Source of the DNA: Bugula neritina
Taxonomy: Eukaryota > Bryozoa > Gymnolaemata > Cheilostomatida > Bugulidae
NCBI GenBank assembly: GCA_964035545.1
Contig: OZ037772.1
Location: 3,232,501 to 3,296,500, forward strand
Reading direction: 5' to 3'
DNA length: 64,000 nt
Below, one piece after another: positions 10,540 to 21,067 of the stretch. The notes under the pieces are model-generated. The model ran no database searches and was not told the DNA's origin. It saw only the letters and a list, made by a program, of their open reading frames with translations. Positions within the stretch are counted from its first letter, which is position 1. Every line of letters starts with the position of its first letter. A program made the translations under genes and the position numbers.

Positions 10540-10914
10540 TTTGAGTATGAGGCAGAGTCTTCCCAACTCAACTTCCTTCAAATTCACTCTGAGAGAGCAA
10601 ACCCTGACTGACAGGTAATAGTCACTGCCAACAGTTTATCAGATAGTCACTAGCTGCTAGTCACCAGATACTAGTCCTGTACTATGTTGCTAGTCACTTG
10701 ATAATCTGAACAATCACTAGCTTCTTCTTAAGCTGAGTGAGTTGTTGGCATGACTATTCCTTTTGCTGATTGTAGATGTATAAACTCAGTGGCAGTACAA
10801 GATGCATGCGAAAGGAAGAATAAGTCAGTCATTTTATATACAGCTGGTGAAAAAGAATACACAGCAACAACAGATAGCAGGTCCCAATATCCAGTGCTGC
10901 AGGATTTATACAAG
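10540..10914 (+). CDS. Two candidate exons of an unrecognised host gene
   Basis: Candidate exon 10540-10614 (acceptor TTGTAG, donor GTAATA) ends in phase 2. Candidate exon 10776-10914 (acceptor GATTGTAG, donor GTATGT) starts with the one base needed, so the frames join without a stop over about 70 codons. The product has Cys-Ile-Asn-Ser followed by a polar stretch and matches no domain I recognise. It could be the non-helical end of the collagen-like gene upstream, but no continuous reading frame links them. Low confidence without transcript data. Confidence 0.3.
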
Positions 10915-12063
10915 GTATGTAAATCTAACCTGTATACTGTAAATCTGACCTATATACTGTAAATCTGACTTATATAGTGTAAAGCTGACCTATAAAGTGT
11001 AAATCTAACCTATATAGCATAAATTCGACCTGCACTTAAACATGATTGCGATAGTTGCATATTTTTTTGTATTGATATACAATATAGCTTGCCTTTGAGG
11101 CTTTTTAACGACTACTAATGAGTTCAACCCAAAAGCACTTTGATTTCTGTGCAAGTTTAGAATTTTGAGTTTGCCATCTGTCATTTTGTAGTATTCCAAA
11201 TACTATCAGAAGCTCTGACAGTGATTGAGATTTACACCAAGACCCCCACCCACTTGCCTATTATTGACATTGCTCCTGGTGACATCAGGACCACCCACAA
11301 AAAGTTTGGGGTTCAGCTTGGAGAAGTCTGCTTTTCATAGACTCATATCTAACAACAGTTTTATTTGTGTGATTTGTAAGACTGTCCCTGATTAGAGAAT
11401 TAGTGGCCAATCAGAGAATGCAATCAACGTTGGTTGGCTGAGACCAGCAGTCTGATTTTTATATAACCTAATTTTTAACTAAAATATTTGATTACTCTAA
11501 ATAAATTTATCCCAGACTTCTGAGGCAGTGATGGTGATTTTTGTACATATAAATTTGAAGGAGTTTAGCTATAGGGTTTATGCTGTTTTTTTAATTATTC
11601 CACCATAACCTGAGATTGTGAGTAGTAGTTCTAGAATGAGGTAGGGTGGGTGTAAAGCCCCTCCCTATGACTTTATATATTTAGAAACTGTTGTTAATTT
11701 AGTAATTCTGTTGGTGCTACATTTTTAAATTCATTTAATCCAATCATTTCTCTGATATTGCAAAATATATTTTACCATAAGGTGCTACACAACTTATTTC
11801 TCAGCTTGTAAATTTCATCATCAAAATTATTATAGTACTAAAGTTGGTCACAGATTTCTGATAAGCTGCAGTTTTCAGGTCTGATTATTTAACCTATTTA
11901 TCCTGAAATGAGACATTGTTAGTTTAAAATGGAATTTAACATATATTTTAGTTACTTAGTTCCAACTGTGTTGACCATATCAACATTTTAAATTTTACTT
12001 TGGCTGCTATGAAGTATATAAGCAAATGGCATTAAGTTATTAATATATAATAAGGTTTGCAAA
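10915..12063. other. Non-coding stretch with a ~20-bp minisatellite
   Basis: 10915-11030 repeats a unit around GTAAATCTGACCTATATA five to six times. A 50-codon open stretch ending at TAG 11338-11340 looks protein-like but has no consistent splice phase with its neighbours. The rest shows nothing I can identify. Confidence 0.6.
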
Positions 12064-12410
12064 GACTTAATATACCAAGCAACTGTGACAAGACATGACA
12101 ATAACTCCAGCCAATCATACATAGGACTTTGTTCAACTACCTTCAAAGCCAGACTCAACAACCATAAAGCCTCTTTCCTACATGCAGATAAAGCCAACAA
12201 CACACAACTCAGCAGACACATCCGGAATTTAGAACAAAAACAACACGCAATTCAGCCTAAAATGGATCATTTTAAAAATTTGTAAATCATACTCAAAACC
12301 TAATCAACAGATGTAACTTATGTAGCTATGAGAAATATGTAATTTTGAAACAACCGGAGTTATCCACTCTCAACAAACGCAACGAGCGAAGTGTGAGAAT
12401 TCCATGCTAG
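12064..12410 (+). pseudogene. Penelope-like element fragment: GIY-YIG endonuclease end
   Basis: The frame at 12085-12285 carries SYIGLCSTTFKARLNNHKASF, a form of the GIY-YIG nuclease signature found at the C-terminus of many Penelope-like retroelements. After a frameshift near 12260-12290, a second frame continues with CNLCSYEKYVI and LNKRNER, the zinc-like and LNKR motifs that follow in these proteins. Only this tail is present; no Penelope RT is visible nearby. Confidence 0.72.
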
Positions 12411-12588
12411 TGACCTGCCACACACAGTGCGTGTGTTGCGAGTGCAAATTATTATTAGCAAATGATGTTAGCGTTAAACTTTACTGTTCGCCTACAGACG
12501 TTTGTTTTTAAACAGCGTCACCGGGCAAAGTAATTTGGATATTCTAAAAGCGGAAATGTAAAATATATAAAACTCTTTTAATTCAGCT

Positions 12589-12681
12589 CAGTATATTATG
12601 TCATACAGCATATTATGTTATACAGTATACTATGTTATACAGTATATTATATTATACAGTATATTATGTTATACAGTATAT
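12589..12681 (+). repeat. 17-bp satellite, left block
   Basis: About five copies of ATATTATGTTATACAGT. It ends exactly at the 5' LTR of gypsy element 2 and continues on the other side at 25830. Confidence 0.93.
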
Positions 12682-12763
12682 TGTGGTGGCTCGTAGAGCT
12701 ACCAGCAACACGATACGCAAGGTTGCGTATTGACCCGGAACGATATACTAGCCAATTAGCTAA
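12682..12763 (+). repeat. 5' LTR of element 2, left part
   Basis: First 82 bp of the LTR, ending at AA (12762-12763), the target duplication of inserted element X. The LTR resumes at 18899. Confidence 0.92.
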
Positions 12764-13375
12764 CACAGCTGTTACTTTAAGGTCATGCTTTTCAGTTTCT
12801 GGCTCTTTGCCAGGTGCTTTATGTTCTATATGAACAATGTTCCACTGATAGCTCGAACAGGTTGAATGTCACAAGAACAAAAAATATATGAAAAGATAAA
12901 GAAACTTATGTTCTCCAATATGCTTTTTTATTTTTTTCAAAAGCCAATTCATGTTTAAGTTATAGCTTGTTGAAAAACATAGTCCCCCTTCCACATTCTT
13001 TGTAATTTATACGCTCCTGACTTGTTATTGTATATCTCAATATGCCTTGTATTTGAGTGCTCGTTAGTCTCGCTTCACTAACTCTGCCTATACTTCACAA
13101 GTGCTGGTGCTGCTGGCTCAAAAGCTAAATGTTATAAACTGTCAGCTAAAACCCGATCTAGTATTCCTAGGTTGGTTGGCCTAAATAAAACAATATTCAA
13201 ATCATGATTTCATGTTTTAAAAATTTACTCAATTCTAACCTGCTGCCTAGCTAGTTTTTTTTTATGTATAATTACAGAATTTGTGATACATTTTTTGGAA
13301 ACCATCCGAGATATAAAATACAGTAATAGTATTTATAATATTATATTATTATCATTATAATATATTATGTAGTAT

Positions 13376-14285
13376 TGTAGTGAGTTTTGGTTATCTATAA
13401 ATTATTATTCACCTGTCGTAGTATAATCACACATTGTCAATGTGTGATGTAATTAACCCGCTATGGTTAGTAGTTAGCGGTTACTAGTCACGTAGGTAGT
13501 TACTAATGTCATGTAGGTAGTTACTAATGTCACGTAGGTAGTTTACTAATGTCACGTAGGTAGTTTACTAATGTCACGCCATCGGCAATGGAACACCACC
13601 GGCAGCTATAACCATGGACTGCAGTGTAATGGATGTAACGTAATGCGTACGCATAGTCATCATAACAGGCTGCCAGTACTAGTAGTTAATGCCTAGCTTG
13701 ACGGCATCACCATTACTAGAGAGACCGTATGCTATGGCCATTCACTTAGCTGGACTCACTCATCAATACATCAGTTGACTACATGTTAACATTCCTTCGT
13801 GCCGTACGGCACATGTGAAATGCGGGGATTCCCCGCGGTCCACCGGAACCCATGGACCAATCATCATCCAGCCAGCTGTGGCTGCGATGAATCATGCTTA
13901 CAGTCGTCTGAGCAAGTGTGGGTATTTTCCATCATCAACAAAGTGACAGCTATGCATCAGCTTGCCCGGATGAACCTAGATGTAATGGCCAGGATGACGT
14001 GATATTAATGCCAACCAATCAGAGGCGAGCTCTCGTATATATACAGCACCTTCAGCCGCCCACAGGCAGATTGGAACTGGCAGGCTAACTCATGTAGTTA
14101 CTACGACTTTTGTATATTCTTTCTCGGCTGATGTATGTTATTTTTACTCGTATGTTGTTTACTTAAATATAATTCTCGCATTCTTAATCCACTTGTTCGG
14201 TTCCTTCTGTAACCTCACAGCATGATGCAGTAATTAGTAATACACAATAAAAACCCACAAATTAGTAATTCCACGAATTACTACA
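13376..14285 (+). repeat. Solo LTR of an unidentified LTR element (910 bp)
   Basis: The segment is absent from X copies B and C at the same place. It starts TGTAGTGAG and ends ATTACTACA, and is flanked by GTAT on both sides (13372-13375, 14286-14289). It holds a TATATATA box near 14035, then the pyrimidine/A-rich region expected of an LTR, and a tandem block of GTCACGTAGGTAGTTTACTAAT (13485-13577). No internal retroelement region is present. Confidence 0.65.
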
Positions 14286-14641
14286 GTATTAAGTGTGTTT
14301 TTATTATACTGCATAATATATATTTTATTATTGTTGTTGTGCAAACAAGTGCAACTAACCTAGTTTTCAAAATGTACCTCTAAATTATCAGAATATCAAT
14401 TTAGATATTTTCATGCTTTGTTAGGTAAACCTAAAAAAGAGGCTGTATTCCCAAAGTAAAGGGTGTTGAACTATGAACTATATAATTAGATTAGCCACTC
14501 TGCTACCAAGTGCATCAGTATAATATTATTATATGAATAGCTCTGATGCTTTGTCTCCGGTGGCTGGCTGCAATATGATAACTTGGCCAACTTCCAAAAG
14601 TTTAAAATTGGCGCAATTATTTAAGAGGTTACATACTGAAA

Positions 14642-14839
14642 TGTAACGTCCGACTTACTTGACAGTCAGTTTAAGAGTGCCGGCTCCTCGTGGTTTACTT
14701 GTTTCCGTAGTCTAGTTTCCAAGCCAGCTGGTAGGCTGGTCGTTAACCCGATCGCTGGTAAGGCGAGTCAGTCCGGTTTCCAATGACGTCTAGTTAGCGT
14801 CTGCTAACCTGCTAATACTATCATCTACATTATATTCCA
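14642..14839 (-). repeat. 3' LTR of gypsy element 3 (198 bp)
   Basis: On the minus strand it begins TGGAATATAATG directly after the purine run AAAAGGGGGGCA and ends CGGACGTTACA. Its outer edge is where X copies B and C lack the insertion. Confidence 0.75.
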
Positions 14840-15140
14840 TGCCCCCCTTTTGGGGAGAATATAATTAAGAACATCATGGAGGATATTAATAAGGGTAGAC
14901 TGAAGTAGTAGCATTTCCTTTGTTAGGAAGGTTACTCAAGGTCATAAAGAGGAACTCATGAGATACCTACCTTTACCCAAACTTCTACCTCAAAGTTCAC
15001 AATTAAGCTTTAAGCCACACCATGGAATGATATTAACCTTATCCGTTAGTTCAGCAAGCGAGCTTGTTAGGTTTCATACCAACAGGGAAGTGAGGTTTTA
15101 GGGTTAGATATAGACTTACCTTGTTGGTATTAACTAAGCG

Positions 15141-16373
15141 TTACTGATTGCCAGGGTCAGACCAGTCCTTGGTCTTTCCTCCACCACCATAATCGATGGT
15201 CTCCTGGCCATCAACATCTGGCTCTTTCTCCTCCGTCGACACGACGTTACCAGTTGGTGAATGAACACCAACCTCTGGGCTACCTGGTTTCAGACTAGCG
15301 TCATCGACTGTATCGCCCTGTCCCTCAGTTGGTTCTCCACCTGAGTGGGTCCCCAAAATGCCACCAGAGTGGACTTTAACCTGACCACTAGAGTGGTCGT
15401 GAACCTGATCACTAAGGTGATCGTTGTTAGCACCACCAGGGTGGGCTAACGGCTTGCCACTGAGGTGGACTTCCCGCATAGCCGCTTTACCAGGTGTTTG
15501 ACCTAGGTCGCCCACCGGTAATTTCTCCGCAGTCGCACTAGGTACCTCTGTTGGTACCTCCTCTTCCTCACCATCGGTCTCCATATCCTCCTGCACATCC
15601 TTAAGCTGTGCCAGGATTGACTGCAGCTTGGATTGGTTTCGCAAGGTGCGTAATGCCTCTTTTTCCCTCTTTGCCAACTCAGCCATCTTAGCCTCATGGC
15701 GCCTCATCTCCATTTCTCGCTCCTTTTTCACAATCTCTATCTGGAGTTTGAGGTCCTCCTCCTTGAAGTTGCTGAAACTCTCTATAAAAGAGCCAATGTT
15801 AGCATGTGTACTGGTGACTGGCTTACCTTTAGTCGTCAGGTTACTGACTGCAGAAGCATAGCTTCGTGTGGTGCTCTGCAACCTTGCCACCTTAGCGGGT
15901 TCAGGACCCGTGGGTGTGGTTGTCGTCCTGATCTCCTCCGCCGACCTCTTGACTGAGGTGGTTGTGAATGTCCTACCACCTAGAGGGCATTCCTCCACCT
16001 GGTGTTCGGTGCTGTGGCACCACCTGCACTGGGTGTTACGGGGGCAGTCCCTAGCCCAGTGGCCATGTTCGCGGCACTTGTGGCAGAAGTGTCCCGGACA
16101 TTGGGCCGCTATGTGGTCCCTCTTGGCTCTGCAGAGCATGCAGCTCAGTTTGCCTCTGTTGCCATACAGCACCCTTCTAGGCTGATCGTCCCTTGTGATG
16201 ACTACTGCAGTGACAGTAGTCTCTTTCCTATCTTTCTTCACCAAGTATGACTTGGTGGTTCTTGTACCTTCCTTTGAGTCGGTAGACTCCCCTCTTGCCA
16301 CAGGCTTCTCCCTCTTCCCTTTCTTCTTTTTCACCTTCCACTCCTGATCATCGTTACCTCGTTCTTCGCTCAT
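15141..16373 (-). CDS. Extra ORF after pol: three CCHC zinc knuckles, coiled coil, repeat tail
   Basis: 410 codons. The ATG at 16373 lies 25 bases past the pol stop (16399); the frame is open further upstream but only as overlap with pol. Residues 1-30 are very basic. Three zinc knuckles follow: C78-C81-H87-C92 (x5 instead of x4 before His), C97-C100-H105-C110 and C116-C119-H124-C129. Residues about 205-265 are charged and heptad-like, then acidic. The tail repeats short units built on H-x-S-G. Zinc knuckles normally sit in Gag, upstream of pol; here they lie after it, with no stop or frameshift. A nucleic-acid-binding role is inferred. A relocated or duplicated nucleocapsid is one reading. 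Confidence 0.78.
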   Translation of the reverse strand: MSEERGNDDQEWKVKKKKGKREKPVARGESTDSKEGTRTTKSYLVKKDRKETTVTAVVITRDDQPRRVLYGNRGKLSCMLCRAKRDHIAAQCPGHFCHKCREHGHWARDCPRNTQCRWCHSTEHQVEECPLGGRTFTTTSVKRSAEEIRTTTTPTGPEPAKVARLQSTTRSYASAVSNLTTKGKPVTSTHANIGSFIESFSNFKEEDLKLQIEIVKKEREMEMRRHEAKMAELAKREKEALRTLRNQSKLQSILAQLKDVQEDMETDGEEEEVPTEVPSATAEKLPVGDLGQTPGKAAMREVHLSGKPLAHPGGANNDHLSDQVHDHSSGQVKVHSGGILGTHSGGEPTEGQGDTVDDASLKPGSPEVGVHSPTGNVVSTEEKEPDVDGQETIDYGGGGKTKDWSDPGNQ

Positions 16374-16398
16374 GTTTCTAAAACATAGTGAAAAACTA

Positions 16399-18188
16399 TC
16401 AATAATACACATAATTATCAAACCTTTTATTCCTAATCTGCCTTCCATTCCTGGTGACGACAGCAGCCTGCTCTTCGTCAGTTTCCTCCACTTCCTCTGG
16501 ATCTGCAGTTCTAGCTCCGACCTCCTCAGAAAAAGAGGTGCCATCATCGAGCGTATGTGACACTTCGTCTAGGGAGGTTTCAACTGAGTCGGCTGGGCCA
16601 CCCAGTTGGGGATCTGACCTGTCGTACTCAAACTCCTTGGATGCTGTAGGAGTATCGCTCTCTTTGGCCTCAGGAAGGTTAGTTGGTAACAACCTGAGAT
16701 GCTTCCTGTTCCTCCTGATCTCACTTAAGCCTACTTTTACCCAGTAGCTATCTGGGGTATTGTGTTTCCCAAGAATAATCCTTTCAGCCCCGCTATCAGT
16801 AGGTGCCTTAACCCAAACTGTGTCTCCTGGCTCCAACTCCTGGAGCTCTTTTGCTCTATGTTTCCTGTCGTGTTGGACCTTGGCCGTTTCCTTGAGTTCA
16901 AGGTCACGATGTTCGAAGTCATCGTAATCTACTCTATTATTCCTAGGGGTGCCCAGTGGTGTCCTCACTGAACGACCGAACATAAGCTCACTAGGAGAAT
17001 ACCTCGAAGCTAGGGGGGTTGTTCGGTACGCCATAAGGGCTGAGTCCTTATCCGCGGACTTTTTCCAAAGTCTCTTGACGATCTTGACGGCCCCTTCAGC
17101 CATACCATTAGATTCCGGGTATTGGGGGCTGCTTGTCACCAGCCTGAATCCAAAGTTCTTAGCGAACTTTAGGAACTCATCGCAATTATAGCAGGGGCCA
17201 TTGTCTGACCTTACTACTTTTGGGATACCTAGCCTTGAGTAAATGTACTTCAAGGCCTGTATGACTGCCTGGGCGGTCTGCCTATGTATGTGTACCCTCT
17301 CTATCCACCTAGTGTAATAATCTATTACAACCAAGTATAGCTCACCATCTAAAGTGAAGATATCCGAGCCAACCACCTCCCAGGGGCCACTAGGTAGCTC
17401 CATCTCATGTTGGGGTTGGTGTTTGACCTGACCATGGATGATACAAGTGCTACACTTTTCCATATAATGTTGAATATCAAAGCTCAACCCTGGCCACCAA
17501 AACTGTCGTTGTGCCCGCCTACGACACTTAGTGATACCTTGATGGCCTTCGTGACACAACTCTAAATAGTTGCCCCTGAGCATTTGAGGGATGTAAACCC
17601 TGGCATCATAGTAGAGCAAGCCGTCTATGACGGTCAGTCGATGCCGACACCCATATAGTCGTCTGAACTCGTTGGGTCCTTCTTCTGGGTAACTGGGAGG
17701 CCACCCATTAACTAGATACCCTGTAACTATATGATAAAACTCATCATCTGCAACCGCCTTTTGAATTTCCTCGAGGTGGCAATCGGAGTACAGAGAGCTA
17801 TCTACGATAGCCCTAACATACTCTTCCACTGCTAAGGTTTCTGCTTTATCGTGATCCGTGGAACCATCAAACCCTGAGCAGGGCCTACTCAAGGCATCTG
17901 CCAAATACATCTTACTACCAGGGGTGTGAAATATTTCAAAATCATACCCCATAAGCCGTAGCTTAAACCTCTGCACCCTAATTGGTAAACTAGTTAGATC
18001 CTTCTCGCCTAATATAGGGACTAATGGCTTGTGGTCAGTCTCCACTTCAAACTTCCTACCTACCAAATAGTAATCAAACTTCTCGCAAGCCCATGTGGTT
18101 GCCAAGGCCTCTTTTTCTATCATAGCATACCTAGTCTCTGCCTCGGATAACTTCCTAGAGGCATACACTACAGGTTGCCAGTGTATGA
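16399..18188 (-). CDS. pol: Gypsy element 3 pol, C-terminal part: RNase H end and integrase
   Basis: Begins inside pol at the conserved VVYASRKLSEAE stretch (no real start codon; the first open codon is part of the truncated frame). RNase H motifs ETDHKPL and LADALSRP are present. The integrase has the zinc motif (HEGHQG ... CSTC), the core Asp in GSDIF, RSDNGP and the Glu in ESNGMAEG, followed by a C-terminal domain with PGDTVWVK. It ends in VVTRNGRQIRNKRFDNYVYY, a normal pol end. No stop or frameshift is seen over about 595 codons; protease and RT are missing. Confidence 0.9.
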
Positions 18189-18898
18189 AAGTACACCTGC
18201 TGCACTATAGACAGACCTTTACTGACAAGACTGCAAAGTGAAGTGATTTAGCTGAAATTAACTCTGCCAAACAAACAAGGAATTATGTTGTGCTGAGGCA
18301 TTTTCAATAGGTTGTGACATAGTGAGATGCTTCAGCTAAGTGCTAATGTAAAACAGGGAACATTATATTGGCAGAAATCCAATAGATTGCCAATTTGTGC
18401 GAGAGGGTACTATATGTTATTGTGATAGCGCGCAGAGTGGCAAACGTACTAGGATTGTTATAATTAGTCACAGGAGGGTAGCTAGAACCAATATATGAAG
18501 AATTTAGAAAAAAAAAAGTGAAACTTGCAAAATGGTGTATGTTTTTACCAAATTGTGAAGAGCATAAACAGAATTTCAAAAAACAAAGAAAGTATATTAG
18601 AGAAAACATATCAAGGAACGTCAAGTTTAACTTTTAGACTTTATAAAATGAATCCCCTGTGCTACAGCAGTGGAACATGGAGAGTGTAAAATTTTACTTA
18701 TCATGCAACAACTTTCTCAGAAATTTTTTTATTGAAAAATCAAAAAAGTATATGAAAGAAGAATGCAAGAGCTATCTTTTCATGTAAAATTTATTAGTGT
18801 GAGAAAAAAACTGTTCGAGCTATCCCCTGGAAACCGTTTATATATAACGTAAAGCAGTGCCTGAATCTGGAAAGTAATGACCTTAAACTAACTGTGAA

Positions 18899-19121
18899 GC
18901 TGCTTATGAGTAATAGTAGCAGCTTCGCGCTACTAGCCCAGTTGAGGATAGTGCTGTAAATTAAATAGACGTGTGTATTATTACTGTTGTATATTAGATT
19001 TTATTAGGTATTCTTGTATTAAAATATAACGATATCTACTTGACTTATCTCGGTAAAGTTTCTCTAGTGATAAATAAACTCTCTTGGTTGCACATCGACC
19101 CTAAATCTGAAAATCATAACA
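18899..19121 (+). repeat. 5' LTR of element 2, right part
   Basis: Remaining 223 bp of the LTR, ending ATAACA. With 12682-12763 it makes 305 bp, the length of both 3' LTRs of the family. Confidence 0.92.
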
Positions 19122-19122
19122 G

Positions 19123-19140
19123 TGGTGGCAGCGGTGGGAT
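19123..19140 (+). other. Primer binding site of gypsy element 2 (tRNA-Leu type)
   Basis: TGGTGGCAGCGGTGGGAT begins one base after the LTR. From memory of animal tRNAs, it is complementary to the 3' end (including CCA) of tRNA-Leu(AAG). A search against the species' own tRNAs would settle it. Confidence 0.7.
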
Positions 19141-19154
19141 AGTGTACATCAAAG

Positions 19155-19810
19155 ATGGAGACTGAAAAGGCTAGAATGCAACCACCCCCTGTAGAAGAGG
19201 AACGGACGTAAACGGGATACTGGCTGCGCTGCGGGCCCGTTTTGGCATCTCCGCAATAGACGCTAGGACCAAGCTAGAGAGATTGTGCCGCACCCCGCGG
19301 ACCTCGCTGCAAGAACATGCCGCGACGGTAAAGAAACTGGCGCAGATTGCGTATAGCGATCTGCCAGCCCAACACCAAGAGCGTTACACCTATGACGCCT
19401 TTGTCCAGTCACTAAACGACCTGGGCCTACACCATCAACTACGAGCTAAAGGGATAACCAGAATAGAGGATGCCCTGAAGGCTGGAGAAGCTTACCTGTT
19501 GGCTACCCAAATGCATCGAGCACAACGGAACCCACCAGTAGTTGGAGTCAGCGCTGCCAGGGCTACGACAGGTCCCGAAGCCCTCCCACTGGATGCCGAA
19601 GTGGACCGTATGGTAGAGATGCTGGGACAACTGGTAACCATTCTGGCCGGTGCTGGCCCCGGTCAGGCCCTGCGGGTGCCCCCAACACCTGTGGGGCAGG
19701 GCTGGAGTAGTGTCGGTCAAGACCAGGGACAGAAAAGACGACTCCAATACCAGGGGGCGTTAAACTGTCACGGCCCGCGGACGCTCTCCCTCCCCGCGTG
19801 CCGCAACTGA
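19155..19810 (+). pseudogene. gag: Gag remnant of element 2
   Basis: ATG 19155 opens a frame that stops at TAA after 18 codons. The Gag-like frame resumes shifted near 19200 and stays open to 19810, with Arg/Leu-rich helical sequence (SLQEHAATVKKLAQIAYSDL) typical of a gypsy Gag capsid region. No zinc knuckle is readable at the end. Basic, Pro-rich sequence follows in another frame to about 20002. A frameshift and at least one deletion are inferred. Confidence 0.7.
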
Positions 19811-19918
19811 AGGAGTCTGGTGGGACACGCCGTCGTCCGTCCGTACGGACACGACGGAACACTCCCCCCGAGTGGCAGGTACCACGCAGGACTAGCAGGC
19901 CCGCACAACGGCCAAGTA

Positions 19919-20991
19919 CCTTCTCCCTGCCACTCGCCAACCGGTTCCACCGGTTACCTCGGGAAGAGGAGCCCGCCACTGAAATGGAGCCGGAAGGCCC
20001 AGCACAGGATAGTTAAGGGCAACCTTTTAGCTGCAACTGCCTTGCTGAGGTTTGCATTGTAATCATATAAGAATTCAGTACCAGTAAAATAAAATCTCAC
20101 CTAATTGTGCTAGAGTCAAAATTATAAAACTATGCTGTAGATCTTCTTTTTCTCCAGGGTAACTTTTTTGGAAATTTCAATTTTAATTTTTTTTGCAAAG
20201 TTATAGACAAAAAACTGCCCAATTTTGGCCAGTTTCGCCTGAAAAGCTGACTTTTCAGTACCAGTAAAATATATCAGCAGCAAAGCATGATATCTGAATA
20301 AAAATTGCACTGCTGGAATCCTGAGATATTTCTCCAGGGTAAGATTTTTTTTTTTTCCAATAACTCTTTTAGATTGCCCACAAATTGGTGATTTATACAC
20401 TGAAAATGCCATATTTTTTCATAGTAAATTAGCAGCGCGCAGTGATTCACGCTTCAATGAGCACGTAGGGATGAGAAGATATTGGCGCGTACATGCTAAT
20501 TATAGGCTTGCTAGCTGGCAGGCTATAATGAATAGCTTGCTTGGTACTTTGTTTATGTAGCTCCTATAATGGAATGTTGATAGATAACGCAGCCCTAATG
20601 AAGGTTGCTGCTTATTGGTTGTAGTTTGATCTTAGGCTAAACAATTGCAAGTAGGCAACACGCATGCCATCCGCAGAGTAGTATTATTCAAGAACCTAAA
20701 CTACATTTTGGGAGAAATTTATGATATTCTTAGTGAGGATGCCCTTAACTATCCTGTGTCAAGAGCTCTAAGCTTATATTTTATGAGGACAGAATTGTCC
20801 AATCAGATGGTAGCATTGCAATACATTGTTTACTAAACACATGCCTTTAGACATGCTTAGGAGTTGTCCTCTATTATACCTCATGGGATTTCTCCCAGGT
20901 GAATGGGGAACACTGCCACTCGCCAACCGGTCCCACCGGTTACCTCGGGAAGAGGAGCCCGCCACCGAAATGGAGCCAGAAGGCCCAGTGG
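19919..20991 (+). repeat. Internal duplication of gypsy sequence around a small DNA element
   Basis: About 83 bp of gypsy sequence (CCACTCGCCAACCGG to GGCCCAG) occur at 19919-20002 and again at 20908-20991 with few differences. Between them are a 756-bp DNA element and about 149 bp of unknown sequence (20759-20907). After 21060 the coding sequence jumps into the protease, so the start of pol is lost. Confidence 0.8.
20003..20758. mobile_element. Small DNA element Z, copy 1 (756 bp)
   Basis: Ends CACAGGATAGTTAAGGGCA and, inward from the right, CACAGGATAGTTAAGGGCAT. Nearly the same as copy 2 at 25899-26653. No target duplication is present here (AG left, TC right), unlike copy 2, so the flank was probably rearranged. 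No believable ORF. Its ends and subterminal sequence are related to element Y. Confidence 0.83.
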
Positions 20992-21067
20992 AGAGCCCCA
21001 AACCCCGCCGGCACCAACCTCGCCGCCGGAAACCCCGTAAACCACGGGTGAAACCCCCGCCGTACAG

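Larger units (their letters stand above)
14642..18188 (-). mobile_element. Third Ty3/gypsy lineage, 5'-truncated fragment with its 3' LTR
   Basis: On the minus strand the order is RNase H end, integrase, extra ORF, polypurine tract (14840-14852) and a 198-bp 3' LTR (14642-14839, TG...CA). The edge at 18188 cuts the RT/RNase H junction, after which X sequence resumes. Its pol is clearly distinct from elements 1 and 2. Confidence 0.85.
12764..18896. mobile_element. DNA transposon family X, copy A (with two nested LTR elements)
   Basis: Ends CACAGCTGTTACTTTAAGG and, read inward from the right, CACAGTTAGTTTAAGGTCAT. Flanking AA at 12762-12763 and 18897-18898 is a 2-bp target duplication. Removing X and one AA restores a 305-bp LTR exactly. 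Beyond the ends the two sides stay similar for about 150 bp (both include GATAGCTCGAACAG), so the inverted repeats are long but diverged. No transposase is seen. Nested inside are a solo LTR (13376-14285) and a gypsy fragment (14642-18188); relative to copy C about 0.9 kb of the X interior is missing at the latter. Confidence 0.85.

Noticed and set aside
11188-11340. 50-codon protein-like open stretch ending in TAG
   Set aside because: No acceptor gives a phase that fits the candidate exon at 10776-10914 and no family is recognised.
13483-13577. CRISPR-like regular repeats
   Set aside because: Adjacent tandem units with no unique spacers, in an LTR of a eukaryotic element.
20122-20412. 96-codon minus-strand ORF, repeated at 26026-26307
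   Set aside because: Lies in both copies of element Z but starts and ends differ, no domain is recognisable and the sequence is low-complexity AT-rich DNA.
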